Assembly: GCA_035578175.1 (NCBI GenBank)
Contig: JAQMRL010000001.1
Span: forward strand, 50,863,553 to 50,927,552
Reading direction: 5' to 3'
DNA from: Catonia carolina
Taxonomy: Eukaryota; Arthropoda; Insecta; Hemiptera; Achilidae
DNA: 64,000 nucleotides
The position numbers and the translations under genes are program-made. Under the pieces are notes generated by a model. It was given only the letters and a program-made list of their open reading frames with translations. It was not told where the DNA came from and ran no database searches. This document shows positions 35,001-50,000 of this stretch, one piece after another (the stretch's first letter is position 1; each line of letters starts with the position of its first letter).

Positions 35001-38000
35001 AAAATTATATAATTTATTTGGAAATGCATTTATGTTGCCCTTTAAGCATTTGATTTGTATGCAGAATTCCATGATGAGTTATTGTAGTTTTTCTTTTATC
35101 TTTCTGAATTGACTTTACCTTTTTAAAATAATCTCCGTAACTTTTTATTACATTATTGTAAATCTGTCATGCATGAGGATGTAGGTATATGCAACAAGAA
35201 AAAGAAAACATTATAGATATTATCATTTTAATGATGTCCCTTTTGTATAGGAAGTTAATGATTTATCATAGCAATTCACATTTTATTTACAACTGTAAAC
35301 AACTGGTCTGAAATTAAACCAAATGACGTTCTTTAGCCAGAAAATTTTGCATTTGCTTACATTTTTATAAGATGTTATGATTGAACAAAAATAAAAGAAT
35401 GAACGATGTGAACATAAGATTAATAATAAAATTCTAAAGTCACTGAATTGATTTGTATCTCTTGAGTTTTTTTATAGAAAAGTTTTAATTAAACACTGGT
35501 TTTGTTCAATTGACTTAGTTATTATTTTAGCTTTGTTAAAATATAATTTTTTTCTGTTTTGTTCACAGAAAAATTATGTAATCATCAATAGAGAAGTTTT
35601 GACACATCAGATGAAGCCATGTGATCATGATGTACAAAGGCTTAAAGCTAGCAGACTAAAAATTCCCAAAGATACTTTGGAGTATGTGGTTGTATTAATA
35701 ATACATATATGTATATTTATGGGTTAAATACAGTTGTTGCTCCTCCTTTCTCTTAACCTAGCTTCCATTTATCCCAATCGATCCAGTTCTCCTCTTCAAT
35801 GTATCAACACTTCATTTGATCTACCATCTGGGTAGACCGCCATTTGGGTCTTAAACACAAAGTATTGTCTGATGTTTTTTTAAATGGAGATTCTGTTTAC
35901 CCTTAAATACAGAGTTATACCAAGTGGATTTAAATAATTTTTACATGGTTGTACAGAGGCGTTTCAGGATTCTACAAAAAACTGAAAATTAAAATTAGTA
36001 AAAACTGTAACAAGATTTTGAGAAGTAAATAATTAGATTTTCATAAATGGAACTACTCTTAATTTTTAAATTGCTAAACGATTCTAACATGTGCTTATTT
36101 CTGGAGTTCTAACCAGTCAATTTTTATAATTTTTGCAAATATAGGGCTCTTATACTGTGCAGATTTGAAAAGTAAGTTACTGTAAACCTGGGCAACTTAT
36201 TAAATTTTTTATAAACATATTAATAATTTAAATATAGATTTGATAGCTGCTACTCTGGTGTCAAGGTTGCAAAGTTTGATTTGCCACATGACCTGTTCCC
36301 CTTTCTGCTGAGCAGCCTACATCTAAAAGCAACAGTCAAACTTCTCCTCACGAGTTCCTTTATCCAGGCGATTATTCTTATTAATAACCAAATTTTTTAA
36401 GAAATGATTTAATTTTGGATGAGTCCCATGTATAATGAACTCTCATAAATGACCACCCTTCTTCTCCACCAATGACTGCCTTGCTGTTGGAATTTAATTT
36501 TTGTTGTGACCATGGCATATATTTAACTTTAAAATTCATCGACAGAACAAAATTTCATGAACAATTTGGATAAATTATATGATTCAAGCCCCATCATAAT
36601 AAGTTTATCAGATCAAAAATTTGTTCTAGGTATAATAATGTACTCGGGATAGGGATAGCGTGATTCTTTCATACAGTTCAGCTAGTATTGTTTATGTTTC
36701 AAATAATTTAAATCGACATTCTTACTTTTAAGCTGAAGTTCACCGTATTCCTACTTACAAAAACAGAATTCTATTTCTTATATTATTTGGATGGATTGTT
36801 GCTTCATACTGATTATGCTTTCATTGATAATACTTATGTTACTTTTATTTTATTGTTAAAAAAAATTGAGAAATTAGTTTACAACTGCTGTATATTTAGC
36901 TTTTTCTGATTGTTAAAATTCTGGAATTGATTGGTATTTATCCTTAAGTTTTGTTAAAATTATGTATATTACGAATTATTTTTGTTGTATCAGTGTTTTT
37001 TAGATTTATTTTCTGACAATACTTTTCCTAGATTTTTTTGGTATCCAGTGCCAGAACTTATTCCAGTACTAGATGAATTGGCATTAAAAATACTCCAGAA
37101 GATTTGCAGTGATCAGTTTATGACTCGTAATGATGTTGTTGGATTTATATTGACAGTTAAAAAGGCATATCGGAACACCTCACATCATAATTTTGAGCAC
37201 GCGGTTATGGTTATGCATGCATGTTACAATGTAATGATACGTTCAAAGAAAGACTTCTCTGACTTTGAGGTAATTGCTTTTTTTCGTATGAATTCAAAAA
37301 TTAATGTTATTAAGTATATTTTAACATCAGTTGAATCATTGACATTTAAAATGTTTAATTATTCTTATGAAATGATATGGAAGGAATTTAGATTTTGTTA
37401 AGATATTATAAGAGTGCAGTAGTAGTGAGGTAGTAAACTTCCTTAACAACTCTGCACTAAGTAAATGAGCAGGTTGAAAGAAAATCTATATAGGTCACAT
37501 GACGATTTGAAACTGAATATCTGTATTAGTAAATAATTAACTTCTATAAAATATTTAATTTAAGAAACTATAAAAATTTTACTAATAATTAACCCTTTCA
37601 GTGCCGAAACAATATTTAAAAGTTTGATGTAAAGTGCCATTTAATTTAAATAAGGGTATAGAAAAAGTGGCAGTCCTTATATCGAAAACTTGTAGGCGTA
37701 AGCCTGCCATTGCCGACCGAAATTTCAACGTAACAGAAAAATAAAATTTCCTGTTAAAAATTAATTTTTATTGTGTTCATGAAAAAAAAAACGTTCCAAT
37801 ACTAAAAATATTCAAACTAGTTTTTTTTAGTTTATTTAAAATCGCATCGACAGCTTGGTCATAAGCAACTACTGTGGGTTTTGGTACCTTTACGGTGGTT
37901 TTAACATGTTACAATTTTGAGACCCTAGCCGGGAATCGAACTCGTAACCTTTCGCTTTGTAGGCTAGCATTCTAGTCACTAAGCCATGGAGGCAGTTTCA

Positions 38001-41000
38001 AAATAAATTATTCCATTAATTTTTGTTTAAAAGTTTTTTTGGAAATGTTCGGTTATCCGGACGTTGGCACTTTATGGATAATTTACGAACGTCCGGTAAA
38101 CCGGATGTTGTCACTACGTAAAATACATCAACGTCCTGTTTTCCGGTTGTTGGCACTGAAAGGGTTAATGGTGAAATAAAGGACAAGCAAATGAAGCATG
38201 GGCTCCTGTTCTTTTCTTATTTGGTAGAATTAACTGCAGTATGACTGCTGTGCATTCTAGTGATGGGAAATAACAGCTATTTTTTGTTAACCTGTTTCTA
38301 AAAATAACAGCCTGATTGAAAACAGGATTCTATAACCTGTAATTAAAATAACACTCTTATCGTCCAGCCTACAAGACAATGAAGTAGTAATTGGTAATAG
38401 CACAACACATGCGGAAAAGAAGTGAACCAAATTATTACTAACAGCATTATGACTCACTGGATGATTTGTTTTGACTATTGACTTGCTTTAATCCTGCTGT
38501 CACTTTTATGGAGGCAAGCCTGCTGACTTCTTTGCTTTGCGTACAATTATAGTAAGTATAGTGCCTTGCTGTGTGTTCGTGAAAGATTCAGCGCAACTGG
38601 CCACCGTTGTGTTTGCGAAAAATTGCGTTTGGTTTGCCGTGGTTGTATTTGGTGCAAGAAATAGTAGTGTTTTTCTTAACTTTGTGGCCAAGAGAGCTTC
38701 AGTGAGATTTGCCACCTTTGTGGTTTTATTAATAACAGTATTGTTGTTGTTGTTGTTTAGGTCAACAGCCGATAGGCTGGTTTGAACCTCTAGAGGTTTT
38801 ACTAAGTAAAAACGAGGAGTAAGGTGGTTTACCATTGCCTTCCTCACTGATTTGAAAGAGTATCTTATCAGCATGCCAGGCCCTCTGAAAAGCACTCACT
38901 TTCCACCCTGCAAATGACACCTTCACTTCATTCACCACAGGGTCTGGCTGCATAGTGAAATTCATTACTCTCAGAGGAGATAACTCTGACTAGTGTCTTT
39001 TACACCTCTACCTCTTCTGTTCTTAAATAGTTCAGTCATATAAGTGGCTGACTATGTAATAAGAAACAGAACTATTTTTTTTAGCCCTGGACCAAACAGA
39101 TAGAGTGCAATTAAAATAACACTCCACCTGCCCGTTTTGGGCATAATAACAGTATTATAACATAGTTAAACTTAAAAGTGGTGTTATTAGACAAAAAGGT
39201 TATGATAACTTCATTTAGTTGCAACAGTCTTATTCTGTTATAGCAGTCCTTACTGTTATAAGAGTTAGACAAGCATCATCTATACATCAGTTTATGAAAC
39301 GGCTTCGAATTATGGTGTTATAAAGTAACAGCTAACAGGGTGTTTTTAGTAATCTGTTATCATGATAACTGGTTCAATCCAGTTATCATGGTATTAAACC
39401 TATTACCATGCCCATAACGGGCTGGTGGAGTGTTAATTAATTGTACTTGATCTGCAGTTTCCAGGGCTAAAAAAATAGTTCTGTTTCTTATAACGTAGTC
39501 AGCCAATTATAAATGATTGACCTATTTAAGAACAGAAGCAGCAGAGGTGTAAGAGACACTAGACAGAGTTATCTCCTCTGAGAGTAATGAATTTCACTAT
39601 ACAGCCAGACCCTGTTTTTTTTTTCAAAAGCCGTTTCAGACTTTTCATTCACCCTGTTTGTGTTTATTGTGTATAATAAACACTGTTGAGAAAAAAATAG
39701 ACTGTTTTTGAGTTACAGTTATTGAAACTGTATAGTCTATTTGATTTTATTAATTGTACACTTAATTTCCGCAGAAAGAAGCCTTTATGATATCATGCCT
39801 GACACATTCTATTGATCACAGAGGGCAAAACAATAGCTATTTTCACATCAGTGAGCATAGTTTATCGTACCTTTATGACTCCGCAGTTTTGCAGCATCAT
39901 CATGTGTACCTTACTAAAATGGTTATTCGGGTAATCCTTTTCATTCATGGTAATTTTTTCTAATAAATTATGAAGACCTAGATTTTATAGAATCTTTGCT
40001 TATTTTGCAGAATTTCGAAATTTTATATGTTAAACAAAACTATTTAACTGAAGTTAAAAGATACATGGAAAAACAACACTTTATCCATTTATTTCTTAGT
40101 TTTCTCCAAACTTATAAGTAAATAAGGATATTATTACATGAAAATTTTTCTATATTTTGTGGTCTGTGAATTCTTAAATGATCAATTAAATAACATACTC
40201 TCTTTTAATCTTAATAGAAAGTAAATAGTGAGATACCACTAGAATTCAAGAAATTATTTTCATTTTATGACGGTAAGATTATCATTAAAATAGCATAGAT
40301 TTTCTGGATGTAATGTCAACTACTTCAAATTAATTTTAACTATTCAAACACTGACAAACAAAATCACACTTGAGGAACAGGAAATCAAAATTGTAGATAA
40401 ATTTGAATATCTAGGAGAAATTATTATGCACAAACTCAATGAGAAGCTGGGATGGCCAGAAAATAAAAATTAAAAAACTACCAGAGTATAACTTACCACT
40501 AAGAATATATAGGTATACTAACAAAATTGCTTGATATGCTCCAAGTTAAAACACTACAAAATACATGTAAAATTCAAGTGAAACCATCTTTAAAACAAAT
40601 AACACGGTGTAATACACAGAATAATCAGTAAGAAAAAAGAATAGTCAGAACATGCAGAAACTAAAAATACCAAGAAAATGGACATTGGAGACTAGCTTCC
40701 ATTGAAACAGTCTACTGGAAAATGGAACCGACAACAAGCTTAGTTAAAGTAAAGTAAAACAAATCCATTCTTTGTACGTCTAATTTCAATACCAGAAATG
40801 ATAATCAGAAAAATGATCAAATAGTAACAGCAACATTAAATGGATTACAGAAATCAAGGTACTAGGTAGATATGGAAAAGCTACAAATTACAATAGAAGA
40901 TTTGAAAAACAAGATTGACAAATTTTTTCTAGAGACTCAAGGACAAACAAATCATAGTGCAAACCACCATCAACAAACAGACATTATGAAGGGAGATTTC

Positions 41001-44000
41001 AGATGAAGAAAGAAAGTTAAGAATGAGGAAGTACTGGGCTAACAGTAAACTGAAGAACCCTATCTACAAAATTTATTTAAGTGGTTTAGTGAAGGCCATA
41101 AAACAAAAAAGATTCATCAGTAATTTTTTATTGTGTTTAAAGGGTCATGTCCCAAGAACTTCAACTAATTTTTATTTTATATTTTTATATATTTAAAAAT
41201 TTTTTTTTTGTTTTTTTTTTGCGGTCTAGCCTTCTAAGGACTACGCAAATACTAATTAGGAAGGTTTATTTTTATATTCTTCATTTTCCGTTGCTGCCAG
41301 TAGGCTTTCATTTGGCTAGCAAATTGTTCTTTTCTTTCTTGGGTCCATTTGGTCCCCGGTTTACTTTTAGGTTTTTCGCATTCAAAGACTTCCACTTTTT
41401 CAATGTGTTGTCTAAACTTTTCTGTTTTGGCAAAGTTCTTCTGTAATTTTATATCTCTCTAGGAATTGTTTAACTGTTTTACTGAATATATGAGTACTAT
41501 TCTTCATGTTAAGGGTTTTATTGTAAATCTGTTTCACCCATCTTTGGTTATTCATTCTCATAACGTGTGCATGGAATTTCAGTTTACGCCTGATCATAGC
41601 TGAGTCCATGGGTTCCAAGACTCTGTATATCTCTGATGTTGGTCTCCTTCTGTACCCGTCTTCTGTTTTGAGTGGTCCGCATATCATTCTTAGGATTCTT
41701 TTCTCAATTCGGGCCAAGTTTTTGTTTTCCTTGTTCATAGCCAAGGTTTCGAAACCATAAAAAACCAAAGGTCTGATTACCGTTGTATAATGTCTTATCT
41801 TTGCGGTGATTGATAGGTTCCTTTTATTGTATATGTGTCTAACTGTGTTGAAAGCTCTTTACAGCTTCTCCACTCTCTCCTTAAGTGGAATTTTATCAAT
41901 GGCATCATGTGTTATAACTTCACCCAAATATTTGAACTTTTTTACCATTTTAATTTCTCCGTACTTGGTACTGATCTTTTTCGATTTATCCTTTGTTACA
42001 CTGTTTGCCATCATTTCTGTTTTTTCGAAAGATATCTGCAGTCCTGATTGTTCAGCAATTTCTTTTAGATCTTCCACTTGTTTCACAGCCTGTTCTTTAG
42101 TTTCCGCTAACAGAGCTATATCATCTGCAAAAGCGAAACATGGGAAAATTAGGTTATCTTTCTTTACTCCCCAATTTGCGTGTGAATTGTTTCGTTCCCT
42201 AAAAGTTTTCATTATTTTATCCAGAACACAATTAAAGAGAATTGGCGAGAGTCCATCCCCTTGTCTTAAGCCCGTTTTAATTTGGAAAGGGCGGCTTAGT
42301 TTACCTCTGAATTTAATTTGTGACACTGTATTTGTGAGGGTAAGTTGGATCAACTTTACAGTTTTCTGGTCAACTCCGATTTCTTGCAGCGTTTTGATTA
42401 TTGTTTCCCTATCTACCGAGTCGTAGGCTTTTTTAAAGTCCACAAAAGTGATGTAGAGCCCTTTGTTCCTGATTTTATAATATTGCATTAGCAGTTTGAG
42501 ACTTAATATTTGTTCCGGGCATGATCGTCCTTTTCTAAAGCCTCCCTGGTACTCGCCTATAAGATAATCCACTTGTGGTTCCAGCCTATTTAGTAACAAT
42601 TTAGAAAATATTTTGTAAGTGACTTCCAGGAGTGATATTCCTCTGTAGTTATTAACATCTGTTTTTGAGTTTTTTTTTATGCAATGGGTGTATAAGAGCT
42701 GTCAACCAATCTTCCGGTATCTCTACCTTTTCCCAGACTTCTTGAAACAACTTTGTTGTTTCTTTGATGTATCGCTTATCTACAACTTTCCAAATTACCG
42801 CGATAATTCCGCTTTTCCCTGAGGTCTTGTTATTCTTCAAAGTTTTAATTGCTTTTTCTACCTCCTCCTCGTTTGGCGGTTCTTTTTCCATGTTTTGTTG
42901 TGAAAATTGGAAGGTTAATCTTTCCTTCGGTTCCTCACAGTTAAGGAGCTTTTCAAAGAATTTGGCCAATATTTCACAGTTATCCTGGTCATCATGTGCA
43001 ATCCTACCACTTTCATCCTCAAAACTCAGACTTGGTGCTTGGTATCCTGTAATCCTTTTCTTAATTTCTTGGTAAAAAACCCTGGTGTTTTTCATATCAA
43101 AGGCCAATTCTATATTGTCTATCTGCATTTTGAGGTGCTGTCTTCTAATATTCCGTAGAATTTTTGTAGCTCGTTGTCGTTGACTCCTAAAGTCCGCCCA
43201 GTTCTGCTCCGTTTTGCGTTCCAACCACCTTTTCTTAGCTTTTTCCCGTGTTTCTATAGCCTTGTCACATTCCGAGTTCCACCAAGCGTGTTTCCTACTG
43301 ACGGTTGTTGCTGCAAGTTCAGTTGCCTTTTCCATTAATTGGTTAACATCTTGCCAGGTTCTTGGTGGTTTTACTTCTTCGTTAAATTGTTGTCTGAGTT
43401 GAGCCAATTTTTCTCTGTCTATTCGTGGAATCCTTTGTGTTAATGTTTTGTGTTTTCTTACTGGGATGAAGTTGATTTTGATTTGTGTTAAGTAGTGGTC
43501 CGAAGACACTTTGCACGTTTTCCTGACCTTAGTGTTTTTTATTTCCTTTTTGTCCTGTTGAGATATCGCTACATGATCAATTTGAAATTCACCCAGCATC
43601 TTGTTTGGTGATACCCAAGTTTTCTTTTTGCTTGGTTTTGCCTTGAAATATGTTGTCATTAGTTGCAGCTTAAAGGTCTGGCACAGTTGTATTAATCTCT
43701 CCCCATTTCTATTTGTTCTCATATGCGCCGGGTAGTTTCCTACTATGGGTCTGTATTTACGCTCTCGTCCTACTTGCGCATTAAAATCCCCTAGAAGAAT
43801 TTTAGTATGTGTTGGGTTTATTTTCGTTATAGTGTTGTGCAGTTTTTAAATTTTTTATATTTTATAAAAATTTTAATTTACTTAAGATGTGTACAAGATA
43901 CACAAAAGGGCTATAAACATTGGTAAGTGTTTTATGTTACCGTATTCTGGTGGTTAAAAATATACATTTCAATTTTAAATAATACGGCTGTTTAAAATCC

Positions 44001-47000
44001 TACAAAGGATGTTTGATAAAAAATAAAAAAAAAATAAAAATAGTAGTTAGAATGTAACCAGTTTCATATCTTAAGTCCTTATGCACTGTTGCAATTTGTG
44101 AAATCATTAGTCAGTTTTTGAAGTAGTGTTTTTAGGTTGCTATAAATTTGATAGGTTTTAACAGTTACAATTTTTGTAATGTTATTTATTAACATTCTAC
44201 ATTTCAGTACTGTGTTTTTACTACTAGTTCCATTAATACGTATAAACCAATGCTTTTTAACTGGAATAGTGTTTGTGAACTGAGCATAATGGCAGCAGAC
44301 TTGCAGGTGACTTTGCTCCCCTCCATTTCAATCTACATCTACCTAGTACCAGTGTTTAAGCATTTCAAAGCTCATGTGCTACATTACGTAATATAACTCT
44401 TCACGGGGTTGTATGTAAAGTTTTAAAAATTCAGAAAAAGCAGTTAGGTGTATGGTGGGAGCAAGAGAACTATGATGTATAACTTCTTGCAGACCACAAT
44501 TTAAGGAACTTCTTTTGTGTACAGTTTCTTCAGTGTATTTTTTTGAAGTGATAATTTATACAACGAAAAATAACTTTTCTCAGAATTTACAAATACACAA
44601 GAAAAACACATAAAACACAAAAAACCCGATAGATTATTTTTGTTCCTTATCATAACACAACATTGTTTGAATGAAAACGTACTTATGCGGATAGAAAATA
44701 GATAAAATATGACCACAAGTTTTAAAAAGTTGTGGTAATCTGTGTATTTGTTTAAAAGAAAGCTGAAAAATACTTGATTGATCAAATATTCTGCAGTATT
44801 CAAGAGTTCCTTTTTGAAGTTTTTTTTTGATTAAAAATAAATAGTAAGTAAATACTAAGGTATATTGTTAATTATTGGGTAAAAATTATTAGATGACAAT
44901 TTACTGAAGTAGGTAGGTAAGTAATGAAAATTATCATTATTTGTATGTAATGAATTTAATGTAGTGTTAATAGGCACTGAAATTTATATTTTTAAAAACA
45001 GTTTTTATTTTGACATGCACTGTACAATCTCATTTTGGAGTCTCCTAAATGCATGTAATAAAAAAGTGCAATTTTATATTGCATTGTTAATTTTATGAAT
45101 GGTATTTACAATCTGATTGTATATAAAGTTACATTGTTTACTCTAGGATCTTAAAATGTTCAGTTATCTTAGTGAAACCGAATATAAAATGTTGATGGAT
45201 GAAGTGGAAATGCTTATATTGCACACAGATATGGAGAATCATTTTCATTGTAGATTTCGCCTTCAATCTATTCTTAAAGTAGAAGATGAATTTGATTGGG
45301 AGAATGATTATCACAGGTAAAGTTTTGAAGTTGAATTTTTATTTAACACATATTTAATTATTTAGATCTACATCCAAAATTTTATGCAGTTGTGCAAGAA
45401 GGAATCAACCACCAGTACCAAGAATTTGAATTTTTAGACTTGAATCACTTAAAAATCGGTATTAAATTTTAAAGTAATCATCATTTAATAAATGCAGTTA
45501 ATTCTTGAATATCGCCGTAATGATCCCATCCCAGAGTATCTATTCAATGTTATACAAACACTGAGAGATGTATGGTACGTGGGTACTTTTAGGCAGAGGG
45601 ATCCTTGTATAAAATTCCTTGCATCTTTCGGCTGCTTTTAAACTTCATGTCAGTTTTGTTTTGCCTAATGTACTGTTTGTAATATTATATACAATTGGGC
45701 GAATTGCAAGTCTGTTATAGGCCTGTTATCTATTCAGTTTAAAATTTTTGATACATTTTCTCAGTTTCACCCCTCCACTAGGTTAATTTGTAGTTTATTT
45801 AATTAATTTATTTAAAGTCGCAATAACTGCTTGGTCATTAGCGACTTTGGTGGATTATGTAACAGTAACTGTGGGATTTGACACGTGAAAATTTCCAGAC
45901 CCTTGCCGGTAATCGAACCCGGGACCTCCGTGTGGCAGGCCATGCGCTAACCACTACGCTACGGAGGCGCCTTTTTGTAGTTATCTATTCTTTCAATACC
46001 ACCAGACCTAAGCCGGATAATTGGAAGCCAGATGACCGAGATTCTACAGAATTTGAGTTGTGCTATAGCTATTAGAAGAAAAGGGGGTTACGCTGATCAC
46101 GGTAGGCTGTGTATGATGTTCAATAAACATGAACAGTCATCTACAAAATCTATAGTTCTATATTTATTTAAAACGCAAAATCGCTTCCAATGTACTTTAA
46201 ATGGGAATTCTATTAACTCTTAAATACATAGTTCTACCGAACGGATTTTTATACATTACATGGTACTAAGAATATTCTTTCTTGATTTGCCCAAAAGTTT
46301 TAAACTTTAAAATTCATGCTAATATGAGATTCGTTTTACGAAATGAAAAAGAGTAATTTAGTTAACAACGTTAACCAGTAAAATATTGTACAACGTTATG
46401 TATGCTTCTACAATGGTTCTCCCACACTACCCCCTCCATAGCCGTATTCCATAAACATACGGGGCATGATACGTCATCTGTCTTTGTCATTTAACATCGC
46501 ATTCAGTCGGTATTTGACAGTCATTGTGTGTAAGTTGTAATGTGCTAAGTTCTAGTTAAAAACCGTTCTTTTCAGGATGAAGCTATCAAACTACTGTGCT
46601 TTATTCGTTACTCAGTTCTTCTAAGAACGAAGTTTGTTATTAACAGCTTAAATCATTTTTATTTAATGATAGGGGTTTGAAACCCAAGACCGCATTTTCA
46701 ATAAAATACTTAAATGTGGATCTAGGGCCCAGGCCCGAAAATACCTGCTCATATATTTTACTGTATTTCTATAATATGCGTTATAAATATATAGATAGAT
46801 TATATTTTTGTGAAACTTACTCGTATCCATTTTATGACAAAAGTGTACATAACCAAATTTATAGGAAATTAAAAGATCTAACTTACAACGTTTAATTTAA
46901 GCATTTTTCTCTACAGAGCTTAGTAATATTTAATTTCGGTCCTGGGAACAGGCTGTCTTATTTAGAAAAGCAATTTTTGTTCAGTTAGCTAAGAAATTGT

Positions 47001-50000
47001 TCATATTGTAATTAATATGATGGAAATAAATAAATAAGGTATAATCAGGTTAATTTGCTGTTGACAGGTTTCTTTTAAAAGGTGTGATAATGATATGTTG
47101 TGAGCTTACTAATAAAACCAAACCTTTACCAATAAATGAAAAATTAACTGCTGCTGAGTACACAGAACTAATTAAACAGGTAAAATTTCAGATTACTTAA
47201 CATTGACATTAGTGATGGAGGTGAATCATTAGAAATTATACTTAGTACCTGATAAAAGTGGCATACTAATACAAATATCAAAAAAATATGCCTGCAAAAC
47301 TAACATGTACATTCTGTGTCAGGTAAATGTTATAGATTACTGGAGAATTAACTACAAACTAAAATAATTTAACATAGTATATTTTTATTAATGACTGAAA
47401 AATTATAAAGAAATAGTAATATTTATGTATATTTTTAATTAAATTTTTTGTTTAATAATGATTCAAAGGGATGGGATTCTGAATTGCTAAGTGAAAAAAA
47501 CTGGTTGAAATTACAGACATAGGTAGTCATATAATACATGTATTAGGTATTTAATGGAGTTTCATTAAAATTTAAATAATGATTAAGTGAATTATAATAT
47601 CAACATGCTTACATTGATTTTAACCCGATACATGGATCCACATCACAATACAGCAATGATAAAAAAAATGGTTAAATACCTGAATATTACACGAAATGTA
47701 TAGTGTTGATCTTCAAACATCAGGCAGGTAAATTCTTCATTTGGTCTTTGCGTAGGCCCATACCAACGTATGTTCCGTACTTTTACTGACAATTACACAA
47801 TAATACTTAACAATTTTGAATGTTCATGTACATCTAACTTCTTTGAAGATCAAGCCCTATTTTTCTCACACTGCTTTTTTACTTTAGTTTTGTATTTTTC
47901 AATTATTTGTCTTATTTTAAAACAAGCAATCAGAAAATTGCATTTTGTTTCCCTCTCAATAATCTCTCTTTTTCTTGAGGTGTTTGAATTTTTTTAGAAC
48001 AAATTAACTATATTTTTCTTTATTTAACATTCTGTCATTTTTTATTTTAAAAACTATTTCACCATATTATTTGCTTGACTTTCCCTGTTTACTCAAATTT
48101 TCTATCTTCCTATTTCACAACATTATTCCTTCTTATTTTATCACATATTTATGTAATATTTATTAATACAAATCCAATAACAATAAAAAAATATCAATTT
48201 ATACTCAAATTAATATAATTTTTTTGTGTGTATAACAATAACAAGGTAGAGTAATAAGGCAGGAAAATGTTTTTATTTAATAGCATTATAGTAAGAATAA
48301 TACGCATGAATCCATTTTGAGGTTACCAAGGACAGACAAAAAATAATGAAAACGCTCCAAATGTAAACAGTATTAATTTATTGTTATTTTGTACATGCTT
48401 ACTGCATGCCAATTGAGGGTGAGCAGTGCAGTTGATTGGGTATGAAAGTAGGCCAAAGACTGCAGTAAGAACTAGGAACTGCTGTAACAGAGCAATTGTG
48501 TACCTAGTTTTAATTGTACTAGATTGAAAGTATTTGTCTCTTCTATGACTCGCCTCAATACTGATTGAACCAAGTAGCTACATCGAGAAAACAGTAGTTT
48601 TGCTTAGTTGGTAATTCCATATCAGTACTAAGTAAAAAATGTGTCAAGTACTTTTTATTAGTGTTTTCTAACGCTGGTGGGGAGGATACCATCATGGCCT
48701 GACTGCTCGTCAGACTTTGTATCAGTTACCATTCAGTATTCTGGCTGAGTTCTACTGGTACAGAAAATTCCTGCTCTGAAAAATGAGACTATTTTTTTAT
48801 TAGTTTTTATTTGTTATCGGGAACTGTACATTGTTGACAACTGCCCAATTTGATTACTGCTTTTTGCTGTATTTTTTTTTTGCCGTGGATTAGACATGAG
48901 TTTGAACAGGGACCCCCAGTAGAGTTTGTTCATGGATGGCTGTCAACTGGTCACCATACAAAATCGCTTGCCCAACCAGTGTTACTTAACAAATAATAGA
49001 GACTTTCTACCAGCTAACTGACTGGGCTGGCCCGAAAGCCTAAGACTATTTGACATGATTAACACATATTTCAAGAATGATGCAATTTTATAAAAGTTTT
49101 ATTTTATCTTCTAAAGATCCCAAAAAGTCTATTATCAAAATGGACTACACATGCACATAATCTCCAGTTTCTTTTAAAATGTATAAATTATGAAAAAATG
49201 CGTGGTAAAATAGAACATGTATATATAGTGGCGAGATGACTTTGATGCGAGGCTAGTACTTAAGGAATGCAGCGTGTAATGGTTGCAGCAACGCGCATGC
49301 ACTGGCACTACCGTACTATCGTCTTTTCTAAACATATCGGCTGCAGTGTGTTAGAGAGCTTTCATAAGTAGGGGAGAGGAACCAAATATGGAATACCATT
49401 TTCATTTTTTGATTTTTCTGGGTTTCTATGACTTTTTTGAAATTACTTGAATTTTATATCAATAGTAGAAATAGTTTATTTCACAACTAGATAATACACA
49501 ATCTTAAATTTATAAATATAATTTTCTTTAGCGACCTGATTTTTACAATTCACAAAATAGGATCTTAATATGGAATACATTGGGTTATAATTTGGAATAC
49601 TTGGAATAGATACATAATTTACCTACATAGTTTTAAAAGCACCAAAGTATTAGTCCAATCAGTTTATTCACAGTAATCGCAGACAAAATATAACCTTTCA
49701 GTACTAGTGCATTGTTCATGATGTCAATTATTACACCTAGAGCATTGAATCCACTTTTCACCTTTTTTATCTTCATTATAATCATCTTGACAAAACATGC
49801 TGAATTTGGTTCGTTTGAATCCGGTAGTTGTTTCTGTCGGTATAACCAATGGTGCGAGAATAAGAAGCACACATTAATAGTGTGTTTCTTATGAATCATC
49901 ACATAAATGGGCCGTAAAAAAATTATGCGTAATAATAGGCTTAATAATAAATCATTAGTTTTAATATCCGTTGTTTAATGAAATAATAAAAGAGTAATGT

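Noticed and set aside
40218..40272. Possible PDE10-like exon (acceptor AATAG, donor GGTAAG; reads KVNSEIPLEFKKLFSFYD)
   Set aside because: It is 55 nt long and would break the frame between exons 39775-39930 and 45147-45316, which join directly in phase 0 and align with PDE10A without it.
41806..42426. 206-aa plus-strand ORF
   Set aside because: It is the antisense of the reverse transcriptase core of the LINE at 41199-43841; composition is that of a shadow frame.
45880..45969. tRNA gene on the minus strand
   Set aside because: Box A and box B are good, but the acceptor arms do not pair, and the sequence continues into a repeat shared with 34300 and 37835; it is SINE-D.
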